64,000 nucleotides of DNA. It comes from Sphingomonas sp. Leaf67. Lineage in GTDB: Bacteria; Pseudomonadota; Alphaproteobacteria; Sphingomonadales; Sphingomonadaceae. The stretch covers positions 150,862 to 214,861 of the forward strand of contig NZ_LMLP01000024.1 of the NCBI RefSeq assembly GCF_001421965.1. The letters run 5' to 3'. The notes beneath the pieces are model-generated. The model was given only the letters and a program-made list of their open reading frames with translations. It had not been told where the DNA came from and searched no databases. Position 1 is the first letter of the stretch. Every line of letters starts with the position of its first letter. Shown here piece after piece: positions 17,397 through 25,315 of this stretch. The translations under genes and the position numbers were made by a program.

Positions 17397-17470
17397 GACA
17401 TCATCTCCTGTTTGTTACATCGTGATGACATCAATGTTTCACTTTTACGACGGCTCCGCAAGCCGGGCAC

Positions 17471-17500
17471 AAAAAAAGGGGCGGCCGAAGCCGCCCCTTT
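17471..17500 (-). terminator. Rho-independent terminator of the TonB-ExbBD operon
   Basis: Read on the minus strand: stem GGGGCGGC / GCCGCCCC with a TTCG tetraloop, followed by seven T residues, 22 bases after the exbD stop. This is a textbook intrinsic terminator. Confidence 0.92.
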
Positions 17501-17521
17501 GCGAGACAGTAGTGCGCGCGA

Positions 17522-17950
17522 TCAGAAGTCGGCGCGGTACTGTTCGTTGCCGACGAAGCCGAGCTTCGTCACGTTCGCCCGCTTGATGATCGCAAGCACC
17601 CCGTCGACCACTTCGTACCGCGCATTTGCGTCCGGCTGGAAATGGAGTTCGGGCTGCGGGCTCATCGCCACCGTCTGATCGAGAAACTGGGTCAGCGTGA
17701 CCTCGTCTACCGGCGTACCGTTCCAGAAGGTCTGGCCCTGCGCGTTGATCGCGATCTTGTTCTTGACCGGATCAGGCTGGTTCTGCTGGTTCGGGTTGGG
17801 CTGCGGAAGATCGACCTTCACCGCGTGGCTCTGGATCGGGATGGTGATGATGAACATGATCAGGAGCACGAGCAGCACGTCGATCAACGGCGTGGTGTTC
17901 ATGTCCATCATGGGTTCGTCGTCTGAGCGACCGCCACTGCTCATTGCCAT
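17522..17950 (-). CDS. exbD: ExbD biopolymer transport protein (second copy)
   Basis: A 142-residue ExbD. A short cytoplasmic N-terminus leads into a single membrane helix that starts with the proton-relay Asp in 'NTTPLIDVLLVLLIMFII'. A periplasmic domain with a Pro/Gln/Asn-rich linker and 'YEVVDGVLAIIKRANVTKLGFVG' follows. It starts 12 bases downstream of another exbD. With ExbB and TonB it converts proton-motive force into outer-membrane transport. The two ExbD copies differ clearly in the periplasmic domain, suggesting separate roles or a mixed complex. A strong terminator follows. Confidence 0.93.
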   Translation of the reverse strand: MAMSSGGRSDDEPMMDMNTTPLIDVLLVLLIMFIITIPIQSHAVKVDLPQPNPNQQNQPDPVKNKIAINAQGQTFWNGTPVDEVTLTQFLDQTVAMSPQPELHFQPDANARYEVVDGVLAIIKRANVTKLGFVGNEQYRADF

Positions 17951-17962
17951 GTCAGGCTACTC

Positions 17963-18448
17963 CTATTGACGCGCGCGCGGCGTGGTATTGGGGTCCGGTT
18001 CGGAAATGAACCCGACCTTCGCAAAGCCCGCCGACTGCATCGTGTAGATCGTACCGCCGATGCAGCGATACGGGGTGTTCACGTCGCCACGGATGTGCAC
18101 TTCGGGCAGTTCCAGCTTCGGATTGCCGATCCCGCCCTGACGGGCGATTTCGTCTTCCAGCTTCTTGACCGCGCGGGTGCGCAGCTCGTCAGCGTTGACC
18201 CGGGTCAGACCCCAGTACACCGCACATTCGTTGCCGAGGCCCTGTACCGAAAGCGATACGTTTTCAGGCTTGGTCGTCGTCGGTTCGAACACGACCTTCG
18301 GGACCTTCAGACCGCTCACCTGCTGCACCACGACCGGAACCGCGATCAGGAAGATGATCAGCAGCACGAGCATGACGTCCACGAGCGGCGTGGTATTGAT
18401 GTCCGAGAGGGGGGCTTCTTCGCCGCCGCCGCCAACACTCATCGCCAT
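17963..18448 (-). CDS. exbD: ExbD biopolymer transport protein (first copy)
   Basis: A 161-residue ExbD with the conserved 'NTTPLVDVMLVLLIIFLI' membrane helix bearing the essential Asp. The periplasmic domain ends 'GGTIYTMQSAGFAKVGFISEPDP' and contains two cysteines (around 75 and 129) that are absent from the second copy and could form a disulfide. It follows exbB by 73 bases in the leftward tonB-exbB-exbD-exbD operon. Tandem exbD genes are also known in xanthomonads, where the second copy is needed only for some substrates. Confidence 0.93.
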   Translation of the reverse strand: MAMSVGGGGEEAPLSDINTTPLVDVMLVLLIIFLIAVPVVVQQVSGLKVPKVVFEPTTTKPENVSLSVQGLGNECAVYWGLTRVNADELRTRAVKKLEDEIARQGGIGNPKLELPEVHIRGDVNTPYRCIGGTIYTMQSAGFAKVGFISEPDPNTTPRARQ

Positions 18449-18521
18449 GAGGCTATCCTATCCACTTTTACTCAATCGAACCGGCGGGATCGGTTACGAC
18501 CCCGCCGGTGTCAGCGTCCAA

Positions 18522-19316
18522 TCAGACGCGCGGTGCGGTCGGCACGCCACCGGCCTGGCCGGCGGTGGTGCTGCCGACTGCCGGCTTGGCGACAGGCGCC
18601 GGGCCGCGAGCGGCAATGGCCGGACGAACCGCACCGTTCGACGCGAGGAAGCCCAGCACGTCGTTCGAGAAGGACGACAGATCCTTCTGGATCGACTTGT
18701 TGCGGCTCTGCAGCCAGTTGTAGGCGAGCACGGCAGGAACCGCGACGACCAGACCGATGGCGGTCATGATGAGCGCTTCACCGACCGGACCGGCGACGTC
18801 GCCGATGGCGGCCTGACCGGCGGCACCGATCTTCACCAGCGCGCGGTAGATGCCGACGACGGTACCGAACAGACCGACGAACGGCGAGGTCGCGCCGACG
18901 GTAGCGAGGAACGGCAGGCCGCTGTTCAGCTTCGAGTTGATCGACGCTTCCGAACGGGCGAGCGAACCGTGCAGCCAGTCATGTGCTTCGACCGGGTCGG
19001 TCAGCTTGCCATGCTGTTCCTGCGCGGAAAGGCCGTCGTCGACGATCTGGCGATAGGCCGAGTTCTTGTCGAGCTTCGCGGCGCCTTCACGCAGCGAGTT
19101 CGACTGCCAGAACGACGCCTGAACGCGCTTCGCCTGGTTCATGATCTTCTGCTGTTCGAACAGCTTGGTGAAGAGAATGTAGAACGAACCGACCGACATG
19201 ATGACGAGAATGACCAGCGTGCTGATCGCGATCGCGCCGCCCTGCTGCAGTGCTTCGTAGAAGCCGAAGTTCGGAGCCCCGGCGGGTGCGCCGGCAGCAA
19301 GAATCGGAATGAGCAT
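18522..19316 (-). CDS. exbB: ExbB / MotA-TolQ-ExbB proton channel protein
   Basis: A 264-residue inner-membrane protein. The first membrane helix ('GAIAISTLVILVIMSVGSFY') is followed by a cytoplasmic loop and two helices with family signatures: 'LATVGATSPFVGLFGTVVGIYRAL' and 'VGEALIMTAIGLVVAVPAVLAYN'. A low-complexity Ala/Pro/Gly tail follows residue 235. It forms the pentameric proton channel around the ExbD dimer that powers TonB. It is second in the leftward operon, 85 bases after tonB, and would energise receptors such as the one at 2285-5053. Confidence 0.94.
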   Translation of the reverse strand: MLIPILAAGAPAGAPNFGFYEALQQGGAIAISTLVILVIMSVGSFYILFTKLFEQQKIMNQAKRVQASFWQSNSLREGAAKLDKNSAYRQIVDDGLSAQEQHGKLTDPVEAHDWLHGSLARSEASINSKLNSGLPFLATVGATSPFVGLFGTVVGIYRALVKIGAAGQAAIGDVAGPVGEALIMTAIGLVVAVPAVLAYNWLQSRNKSIQKDLSSFSNDVLGFLASNGAVRPAIAARGPAPVAKPAVGSTTAGQAGGVPTAPRV

Positions 19317-19401
19317 CGAATCGTTTCCTTAGATCTGATATGTTCTTGAAGAATATGCCCCGGTATTGCCCCGCGTCGTTTTCGCCGCGAGGCACCCGGT
19401 C

Positions 19402-20094
19402 TTACCGATCGGCAGGCAGCTGCCAGCGAACGCGACGCGACGAACTCGAACGGATCGCGTTACCCGACTGATCGAGTGCCGGCGAGTAGCGGGCGCGGCG
19501 TTGCAGGGCCGAGCACGCGGCCCGATCCAGCGCGGCCGAACCGCTCGACGAGGTCACCCGGCAGTTTTCGACGCGGCCCTGGGCGTTGATGTCCCACGAG
19601 ATCGCCGTGACGCCTTCGTCACCGCTGTTCAGTGCCGACGCAGGATAATCTTCCTGCGTGATCCACTGCGACGGATCGCCCTTTGCACCAGCAGCCTTGC
19701 TGATGACCGGTGCCGGCGGCGCAGGCGGCGCAACCGGTGCCGGCGGCGCAGGCGGGCCAGCGGTTGGAATCGGCGCATATGTCGGCGGCGGATTCGTTTG
19801 CGTCTGAATCTGCATCGGCGGCGGATTCGGATTCTGGACGATCGGCGGCGGCGACACAACCGGCGGCGGCGACTGCGGCTGCGGCTGATCCGGCGGTGGC
19901 GGGGGAGGAGGAATCTCCTCGGGCGGGGGTGGCGGTTCCTCGACGTCGAACGTCTCGGTATCCTCAGTCACCTTCTTCACATATTTATAGGCAAGACCGG
20001 AAATGAACGCCCATCCGATCAGCACGTGGAGCAACCCCACGATGATCAGCGCGACGATCCGGCCATTACCTGCTTTTTGATCAGCGTAAGCCAT
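19402..20094 (-). CDS. tonB: TonB energy-transducing protein
   Basis: A 230-residue TonB. The N-terminal anchor is at residues 13-37 ('IVALIIVGLLHVLIGWAFIS', including the His conserved in TonB anchors). A long Pro-rich periplasmic span follows from about 53 to 130 (PPPPPEE, PPPPPPP, repeated P-A-P). The C-terminal domain begins near 'ITQEDYPASALNSGDEG' and ends 'VRWQLP'. It links the ExbBD motor to outer-membrane receptors. It is first in the operon; its start lies 210 bases from the next rightward gene, so promoters for both should be in that spacer. Confidence 0.93.
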   Translation of the reverse strand: MAYADQKAGNGRIVALIIVGLLHVLIGWAFISGLAYKYVKKVTEDTETFDVEEPPPPPEEIPPPPPPPDQPQPQSPPPVVSPPPIVQNPNPPPMQIQTQTNPPPTYAPIPTAGPPAPPAPVAPPAPPAPVISKAAGAKGDPSQWITQEDYPASALNSGDEGVTAISWDINAQGRVENCRVTSSSGSAALDRAACSALQRRARYSPALDQSGNAIRSSSSRRVRWQLPADR

Positions 20095-20304
20095 TCAGCA
20101 ACCAAACTCCTCTAGCCCGGTACATTGGGTCGGTCCGTCCGGCGAAACCGGCGCGCAACGACCGTCGTGTCCGGGGCTACGCGGCATTCCGGACGCGATT
20201 GTCTATCGCGGCCTTTTAAACGACGCAAACGCTTTGTCGGACGAAACAATCGTACAATCGCGCCATTACCGAAATAAGTCTGTAACCCAGCATTTCCGGC
20301 GATT

Positions 20305-21174
20305 ATGACCGGCAGGATGAAGCGCATTTTCCTAGCCGCGACCGGCATGTCTCTGTTTCTGATCGGGTGTGGCCCGGTCGTCGCGCGTCAGAATGGCACG
20401 CCGGATGTTATCGCTACCGAATCATCCGGGCCATCCTACGCGCAACTGGTCAGCCTGTCGCTCGACGGTGATATCGTGCTGGATGCGACGATTCGCTCCG
20501 CCGCGCGCATCCCACCGGCCGAAGCGGCCGGACTGGCACCGGGGCATGTCCGGTTCTACGTCACCGTCGATGTCGGCGCGCTGATCCGCGCGAACGGACC
20601 GTTGCCGGCGCGCGTCGGCTATCTGGTCGACGTTCCGTTCGATCCGCGCGGCCGAGCGCCCAATCTGAAGCGCCAGCGTGTCATCGCGTTCGCCCGTGTC
20701 GTGGCGGGACGTCCCGATCAGATACAATTGCTGACGCCCGATGCGCAATTCGCGTGGAGCCCCGCACTCGACCAGCGGGTGCGCGGTGTCGTTCGCGACG
20801 TGCTTGCGCCCGACGCGCCGCCGGCGGTGACCGGGGTCGGCAATGCGTTTCACGTTCCCGGAACGTTGCCCGGCGAGGGCGAAACGCAGATCTTCCTGAA
20901 GACCGCCGATGGCAATCCGGTATCGCTGCTGGTCCTGCGCCGGCCGGGCGAGGCGAAGCGCTGGGCTTTGTCGCTGGGCGATATCATTGACGAGGCGGGC
21001 GGCGCGCCGCAGCGCGATACGCTGGCATGGTACCGGCTGGCCTGTGGTTTGCCGGACGCCCTGCCCGAGGGAAGCCTGCAAGCGCAGGAAGACGACAATG
21101 CGACGATCGCCCGCGAGGATTATGCGTTCGTGCGCGAGCAGTTAGGCCCCTGCAACGACGGTCGCCGCGGCTGA
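20305..21174 (+). CDS. Hypothetical exported protein, probable lipoprotein
   Basis: A 289-residue protein not assigned to a known family. The N-terminus has a hydrophobic signal with a lipobox-like 'LIGC' at about residue 22. The rest is soluble, rich in charged residues, with segments such as 'HVRFYVTVDVGALIRANGPLP' and a late 'LAWYRLACGLPDALP'. An ATG four codons downstream is a possible alternative start; neither has a strong ribosome-binding site. It is divergent from the tonB operon and convergent with the pterin genes, ending five bases from the SDR stop. Confidence 0.75.
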   Translation: MTGRMKRIFLAATGMSLFLIGCGPVVARQNGTPDVIATESSGPSYAQLVSLSLDGDIVLDATIRSAARIPPAEAAGLAPGHVRFYVTVDVGALIRANGPLPARVGYLVDVPFDPRGRAPNLKRQRVIAFARVVAGRPDQIQLLTPDAQFAWSPALDQRVRGVVRDVLAPDAPPAVTGVGNAFHVPGTLPGEGETQIFLKTADGNPVSLLVLRRPGEAKRWALSLGDIIDEAGGAPQRDTLAWYRLACGLPDALPEGSLQAQEDDNATIAREDYAFVREQLGPCNDGRRG

Positions 21175-21178
21175 GCGA

Positions 21179-21922
21179 TCAGCGACCGAGGTGGACGAAG
21201 TCGCGTTCGAACCGAACCAGCCCCGCCCCGCCGTCGACGAACAGCACCTGACCGGTCGATGCGGTAGCGCCGGCCAGGAAGATCACGGCATCGGCGACCT
21301 GATCGGCGGTCGGCAGGCGTTCGAGCGGCATCATTGCCGCCAGTCGCTGCAGTTGGTCGGGATCGTAATCGTCGGTCGCGATGGTCAGCCCCGGCGCGAC
21401 GCCATTGACGCGGACCGACGGTGCCAGCGCGAGGGCAAGGGTCCGGGTTGCTTCCGCAAGTGCCTGTTTTGACAGGGTATAGGCAAGCTGGTCGCGATGC
21501 GGATGGGCGATCCGTTGGTCGAGAATGTTGACGACCGCCGATCCGCCCTGCCCCGCCAATGCCGTGGCGAGCGCGAACGGCGCGGCGGCGTTGACCGCGA
21601 AGTGCGCGTTCAGCGATTCGGGCGCGGGATAGCTGTCATCGTCAGCGCGGAAGCACGACGCGTTGTTGACGAGCAGATCGACCCGCCGCCCGAAGCGATC
21701 CGCAACCGCCGGAATGAGCGCGACGACCGCCGCCGGATCGGCAAGGTCCGCGGCGAAGGTGGCGTGGCGAGCATCCTCCAGACCCTCGATAATCAAACGA
21801 TCGGGTTCGCCCGCGCGACTGGCGTGGAGCGCGACGTCGTATCCCGCCTGCGCCAGTCGGACGGCGATCCGGCCGCCCAGCCGGCGATAGCTGCCGGTGA
21901 CCAGCGCCAGCGGGCGGGTCAC
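21179..21922 (-). CDS. SDR-family pteridine/dihydromonapterin reductase-like protein
   Basis: A 247-residue short-chain dehydrogenase. The N-terminal nucleotide motif is 'TGSYRRLGGRIAVRLA'. The Arg-bearing variant of TGxxxGxG is typical of pteridine reductases and FolM. NNAS is present, the catalytic motif is YxxxK ('YTLSK'), and there is an Asp in place of the usual catalytic Ser region ('ILDQRIAHP'), again as in pteridine reductases. The GTG start at 21922 overlaps the folB TGA (GTGA), so the two are coupled. It probably reduces dihydrofolate or dihydromonapterin; this is inferred from the folB link and motif. Confidence 0.82.
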   Translation of the reverse strand: MTRPLALVTGSYRRLGGRIAVRLAQAGYDVALHASRAGEPDRLIIEGLEDARHATFAADLADPAAVVALIPAVADRFGRRVDLLVNNASCFRADDDSYPAPESLNAHFAVNAAAPFALATALAGQGGSAVVNILDQRIAHPHRDQLAYTLSKQALAEATRTLALALAPSVRVNGVAPGLTIATDDYDPDQLQRLAAMMPLERLPTADQVADAVIFLAGATASTGQVLFVDGGAGLVRFERDFVHLGR

Positions 21923-22290
21923 CGCCGGTGCCGGACCATCGTGATGCCGATCGATTCGCCGGCTTCGGCAATGGCCAGCTTCACGATGCGGATCTTCACG
22001 CGCTGCACGCGCGGATCGGACAGGATGAGGGTGTCGACGATATGGTCGGCCACCCCCTCGATCAGGGTGAAATGCACCCCCGGCGGCAGTGCGTCGGTCG
22101 CGGCGTGCTTGAGGTCCATATAGCTTTTGGAGGCCGATAGCGGCGTGTCCGGCGTGAAGCGTTCGGGACAGTCGAGATCGACCGTCATCGAGATCCGCAA
22201 CGGTTGCGGCAGGTGCGTTTCCTCGGAGTAAATGCCGGTCAGGACATTCACTTCGACATCATGGACTTCCAATTGAAGTGAATCGCGCAC
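21919..22290 (-). CDS. folB: Dihydroneopterin aldolase (FolB)
   Basis: A 123-residue protein with the FolB/FolX fold pattern: 'LEVHDVEVNVLTGIYSEE', 'QPLRISMTVDLDCPE', 'SKSYMDLKHAATDAL' and 'FTLIEGVADHIVDTLI', the last containing the catalytic-region Glu. GTG at 22290 is selected as the start because AGG lies six bases upstream and family members begin at this point; the open frame continues upstream but looks non-coding. It cleaves 7,8-dihydroneopterin in folate synthesis. It is translationally coupled to the pteridine-reductase-like SDR, which suggests a pterin-specific two-gene unit. Confidence 0.88.
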   Translation of the reverse strand: MRDSLQLEVHDVEVNVLTGIYSEETHLPQPLRISMTVDLDCPERFTPDTPLSASKSYMDLKHAATDALPPGVHFTLIEGVADHIVDTLILSDPRVQRVKIRIVKLAIAEAGESIGITMVRHRR

Positions 22291-22429
22291 TCTGCACCTG
22301 TCATCATATGGGAATATCGGCGCGATAGCAGAAGGCGCCGGTAGCGGAAGCGGGGACCGGCGAATCTTGGCCCTTGTGCCTGTCCGTCGCGGCGGTACAG
22401 GCGCGCATTCCGTTTCGATTGGACCCGTA

Positions 22430-22927
22430 TTGCCCGACTTGCGCCCCCTCGCCTCCGTTCCCCCGGCCGATGTCGAAGCACTGCTCGATGCGGCGTTCGG
22501 GATCGATCGGCATCGGCGAACGGCGTATCGGGTGCGCGAGGGGCTGCAACCGATCGGGGCGCTCAGCTTCGCCTGGGTCGAGGACGGGCGGCTGACCGGA
22601 TGTATCCAGTGCTGGCCGGTACAGCTCGACACCGATGATGGGCGGGCGGTGCCGATGGTCATGGTCGGCCCGGTCGCGGTCGCGCCCGACCGGCAGGGGA
22701 CCGGGATTGGACACCGGCTGATGGCCGAAGCGATCGCGGCGGCGGGCAGCGACGCGCCGCTGATGCTGATCGGCGACCTCGAATATTATGGCCGGTTCGG
22801 CTTTGGTGCGGAGCGGACCGGCGGGTGGCGGATGCCGGGTCCCTACGAACAGCGGCGGTTGCTGGCGCGCGGCACCGTGCCCGACCATGGCGGCATGGTG
22901 GGTCCGCGCATCATCCTCGCGGCGTGA
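22430..22927 (+). CDS. GNAT-family N-acetyltransferase
   Basis: A protein of about 165 residues with a GNAT fold. The acetyl-CoA pyrophosphate loop is in 'VGPVAVAPDRQGTGIGHRLM' (RQGTGIG matches Q/RxxGxG/A) and 'GDLEYYGRFGFGAE' is the typical strand-6/7 signature of YhbS-like members. No ATG is available. The TTG at 22430 (GGA six bases upstream) is chosen because homologues begin at 'LRPLASVPPADV'; GTG at 22376 and TTG at 22367 are alternatives. The substrate is unknown. It starts the compact rightward run GNAT-DUF1285-NUDIX-cca. Confidence 0.82.
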   Translation: MPDLRPLASVPPADVEALLDAAFGIDRHRRTAYRVREGLQPIGALSFAWVEDGRLTGCIQCWPVQLDTDDGRAVPMVMVGPVAVAPDRQGTGIGHRLMAEAIAAAGSDAPLMLIGDLEYYGRFGFGAERTGGWRMPGPYEQRRLLARGTVPDHGGMVGPRIILAA

Positions 22928-22968
22928 ACCCCTTGTGGTGGGCGCGCGGTCCAAGCTAACGGACGCCC

Positions 22969-23532
22969 ATGCCGATGCAGCCCCCCGCCGATTTCGCCTC
23001 GCTCTCCCTCGCCGAGGTCGCTCGCCTTGCCGCCGAAGCGAAACTGCCGCCGGTCGATCGCTGGAACCCGACGCATTGCGGCGACAGCGAGATGCGGATC
23101 GCCGCCGATGGAACATGGTATCATCAGGGGAGCGCGATCACGCGGGCCGAGATGGTGCGGCTGTTCTCGACGATCCTGCGACGCGAGGCCGATGGATCGC
23201 ATGTGCTGGTGACGCCGGTCGAGAAGCTGTCGATCGCGGTCGACGATGCGCCGTTCGTGGCGGTCGAGGCGAAGTTGTCGGGTGAGGGCGCACAGGGGCG
23301 GATCGCGTTCCGACTGAATACCGACGAGCTGGCGGTGGCCGATGCCGGGCATCCGATCCGGATCGAAGGGGATGCCGATGCGCCGCGCCCCTATCTGCGC
23401 GTGCGCGGCGGTATGGATGCGCTGATCGCGCGTCCGGTCTTCTACGAACTGGTCGAGCTGCTGGCGACGGGGCCGGACGGGCGGCGCGGGCTGTGGAGTG
23501 AGGGCGCGTTCTTTCCGTTCGAGCCGGCATGA
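22969..23532 (+). CDS. DUF1285-family protein
   Basis: A 187-residue soluble protein matching DUF1285 by the ordered motifs 'MRIAADGTWYHQGSAITR', 'LFSTILRREADGSHVLVTPVEKLSI' and 'VDDAPFVAV', plus 'RIAFRLNTDELAVAD' and 'YLRVRGGMDALIARPVFYEL'. Biochemical function is unknown. Its stop overlaps the NUDIX start (ATGA), so the two are co-translated; this pairing next to cca suggests a housekeeping role. Confidence 0.88.
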   Translation: MPMQPPADFASLSLAEVARLAAEAKLPPVDRWNPTHCGDSEMRIAADGTWYHQGSAITRAEMVRLFSTILRREADGSHVLVTPVEKLSIAVDDAPFVAVEAKLSGEGAQGRIAFRLNTDELAVADAGHPIRIEGDADAPRPYLRVRGGMDALIARPVFYELVELLATGPDGRRGLWSEGAFFPFEPA

Positions 23533-24119
23533 CGCTGGCCGACCGGCTGCGCGCGCGGCTGGCGGACCCGGTCGAGGGGTTGCTGACCGGCGATCTGAAC
23601 GGCGCGGCGCCGATGCCGGAGGGCGGCTGGCGGGCGGCAGCGGTGCTGATCGCGGTGACCGAGCGGGCGGAGCCGGGCGTGTTGCTGACGCAGCGGACCG
23701 GCGACCTGCGCACCCATGCGGGTCAGGTGGCGTTTCCGGGCGGCAGCATCGATCCGGCGGATGGCGGGCCGGTCGCGGCGGCGCTGCGCGAGGCGGCGGA
23801 AGAGATCGCCTTGCCGCCGCAGACCGCGACCGTGGTGGCGACGCTCGACCGCTATCACACGGTGACCGGGTTCGAGGTCGTACCGGTCCTCGCCACGGTG
23901 CCGGCCGACCTGCCGCTGATGCCGGCTCCGCTGGAGGTCGATGCGATCTTCGAGGTGCCGCTGACCGTTCTGCTCGACCGCGCGAACTATCAGGTCGGCA
24001 GCCGCTGGCATGAGGGGACCGAGCGATTCTATTACGAACTGATCTTCGGCGAACGGCGCATCTGGGGTGCGACGGCGGCGATGATCCTGAATCTGGCACG
24101 ACGACTGACATGGCCCTGA
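23529..24119 (+). CDS. NUDIX hydrolase, CoA-pyrophosphatase-like
   Basis: A 196-residue protein. The NUDIX box reads 'GGSIDPADGG...AALREAAEEIAL' at about 74-96 (GX5EX7REUXEEXGU with Asp in the early acidic position). The preceding 'LLTQRTGDLRTHAGQVAFPGG' is the UPF0035 signature of coenzyme-A pyrophosphatases (NudL type). It overlaps the DUF1285 stop by four bases and cca by ten. It probably hydrolyses CoA or acyl-CoA to phosphopantetheine plus 3',5'-ADP; this is family-based. Confidence 0.88.
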   Translation: MTLADRLRARLADPVEGLLTGDLNGAAPMPEGGWRAAAVLIAVTERAEPGVLLTQRTGDLRTHAGQVAFPGGSIDPADGGPVAAALREAAEEIALPPQTATVVATLDRYHTVTGFEVVPVLATVPADLPLMPAPLEVDAIFEVPLTVLLDRANYQVGSRWHEGTERFYYELIFGERRIWGATAAMILNLARRLTWP

Positions 24120-25315
24120 CCGAACTCCTTCCCCCCGCCCACTGGATGCAGCGCCCCGGGCTCGACCGGCTGGCCGACGCGCTCGACGCCGATGCCGGGG
24201 CGGCGCGCTATGTCGGGGGGGCGGTGCGCGATACGTTGCTGGGGCTGGACGTGTCCGACATCGACGTCGCGACGATCCATCCGCCGCAGGAAGTCGTGCG
24301 GCGGCTGGAGGCAGCGGGTATCAAGGCGGTGCCGACCGGCATCGCGCACGGCACGATCACCGCGGTCGCCGACGGAACGGTGGTCGAGGTGACGACGCTG
24401 CGCCGCGATGTCGCGACCGATGGCCGCCATGCCGAGGTCGCCTTTACCGATGACTGGCAGGCGGATGCGGCGCGGCGCGATTTCACGATGAACGCGCTCT
24501 ATGCCGATATGCGCAGCCACCGGCTGCACGACTATTTCGACGGGATCGCCGACCTGCGCGCCGGGCGGGTGCGGTTCATCGGCGATCCGTTGCGGCGCAT
24601 CGCCGAGGATCATCTGCGCATCCTGCGATTCTTCCGCTTCCTCGCGCGGTTCGGCGATGCGCCCGATGCCGACGGGCTGAGCGCCTGTATCGATCGCGCC
24701 AACGACCTGATGGCATTGTCGCGCGAGCGGATCGCCGATGAATTGCTGAAGCTGCTGGTCGCGCGCGACGCGGTCGCTGTCCTGCGATTGATGGTCGGGC
24801 ACGGCATCTGGACGCCGGTGCTGCCCGAGATCGATGCGGCGGCGGTCGAGCGCCTTGCCGCGCTGGCCGCCGGCGAAGCCACTGCCGGAATCGCCCCCGA
24901 CCCGATCCGCCGGCTTGCCGCGCTGCTCGACACCGGTAATGCCGAGGGCGTCACCGCGCGGCTGAAGCTGTCGAACGCCCATCGCAAGCGGATCGCCACG
25001 GCATTGGGCCGCAACGACGCACGGCAAGCGCAGGAGACGGGATACCGGCTGGGCGTCGAGGGAGCGATCGACCAGTTGCTGCTGGCAGGCGAGCCGGAAA
25101 CAGCGGCGAGCCTGATCGGCTGGACCCGCCCTGCCCTGCCGCTGTCGGGCGGTGCGCTGGTCGCACGCGGCCTTGCGCGCGGACCCGATGTCGCAAAGGC
25201 ATTGAGGCTGGTCGAGGATCGCTGGATCGCGGAAGGATTTCCCGGCGCCGCGCGGACCGGCGCCATCGCCGACGACGTCGTCGCTCAGGCGTTGCGCGCC
25301 ACCAGCATCGCATAG
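24110..25315 (+). CDS. cca: CCA-adding tRNA nucleotidyltransferase
   Basis: A 401-residue class II nucleotidyltransferase. The head domain has 'RYVGGAVRDTLLG', the metal-binding 'DIDVAT', and 'RRDFTMNALYAD'. The neck follows with 'RFIGDPLRRIAEDHLRILRFFRFLARFG', which includes the base-templating region. The length and RRDFTMNA motif fit bacterial CCA/poly(A) polymerase members used for tRNA 3'-end completion. Its start lies within the end of the NUDIX gene. Its last 31 bases overlap the 3' end of the opposite-strand GGDEF-EAL gene. Confidence 0.93.
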   Translation: MALTELLPPAHWMQRPGLDRLADALDADAGAARYVGGAVRDTLLGLDVSDIDVATIHPPQEVVRRLEAAGIKAVPTGIAHGTITAVADGTVVEVTTLRRDVATDGRHAEVAFTDDWQADAARRDFTMNALYADMRSHRLHDYFDGIADLRAGRVRFIGDPLRRIAEDHLRILRFFRFLARFGDAPDADGLSACIDRANDLMALSRERIADELLKLLVARDAVAVLRLMVGHGIWTPVLPEIDAAAVERLAALAAGEATAGIAPDPIRRLAALLDTGNAEGVTARLKLSNAHRKRIATALGRNDARQAQETGYRLGVEGAIDQLLLAGEPETAASLIGWTRPALPLSGGALVARGLARGPDVAKALRLVEDRWIAEGFPGAARTGAIADDVVAQALRATSIA

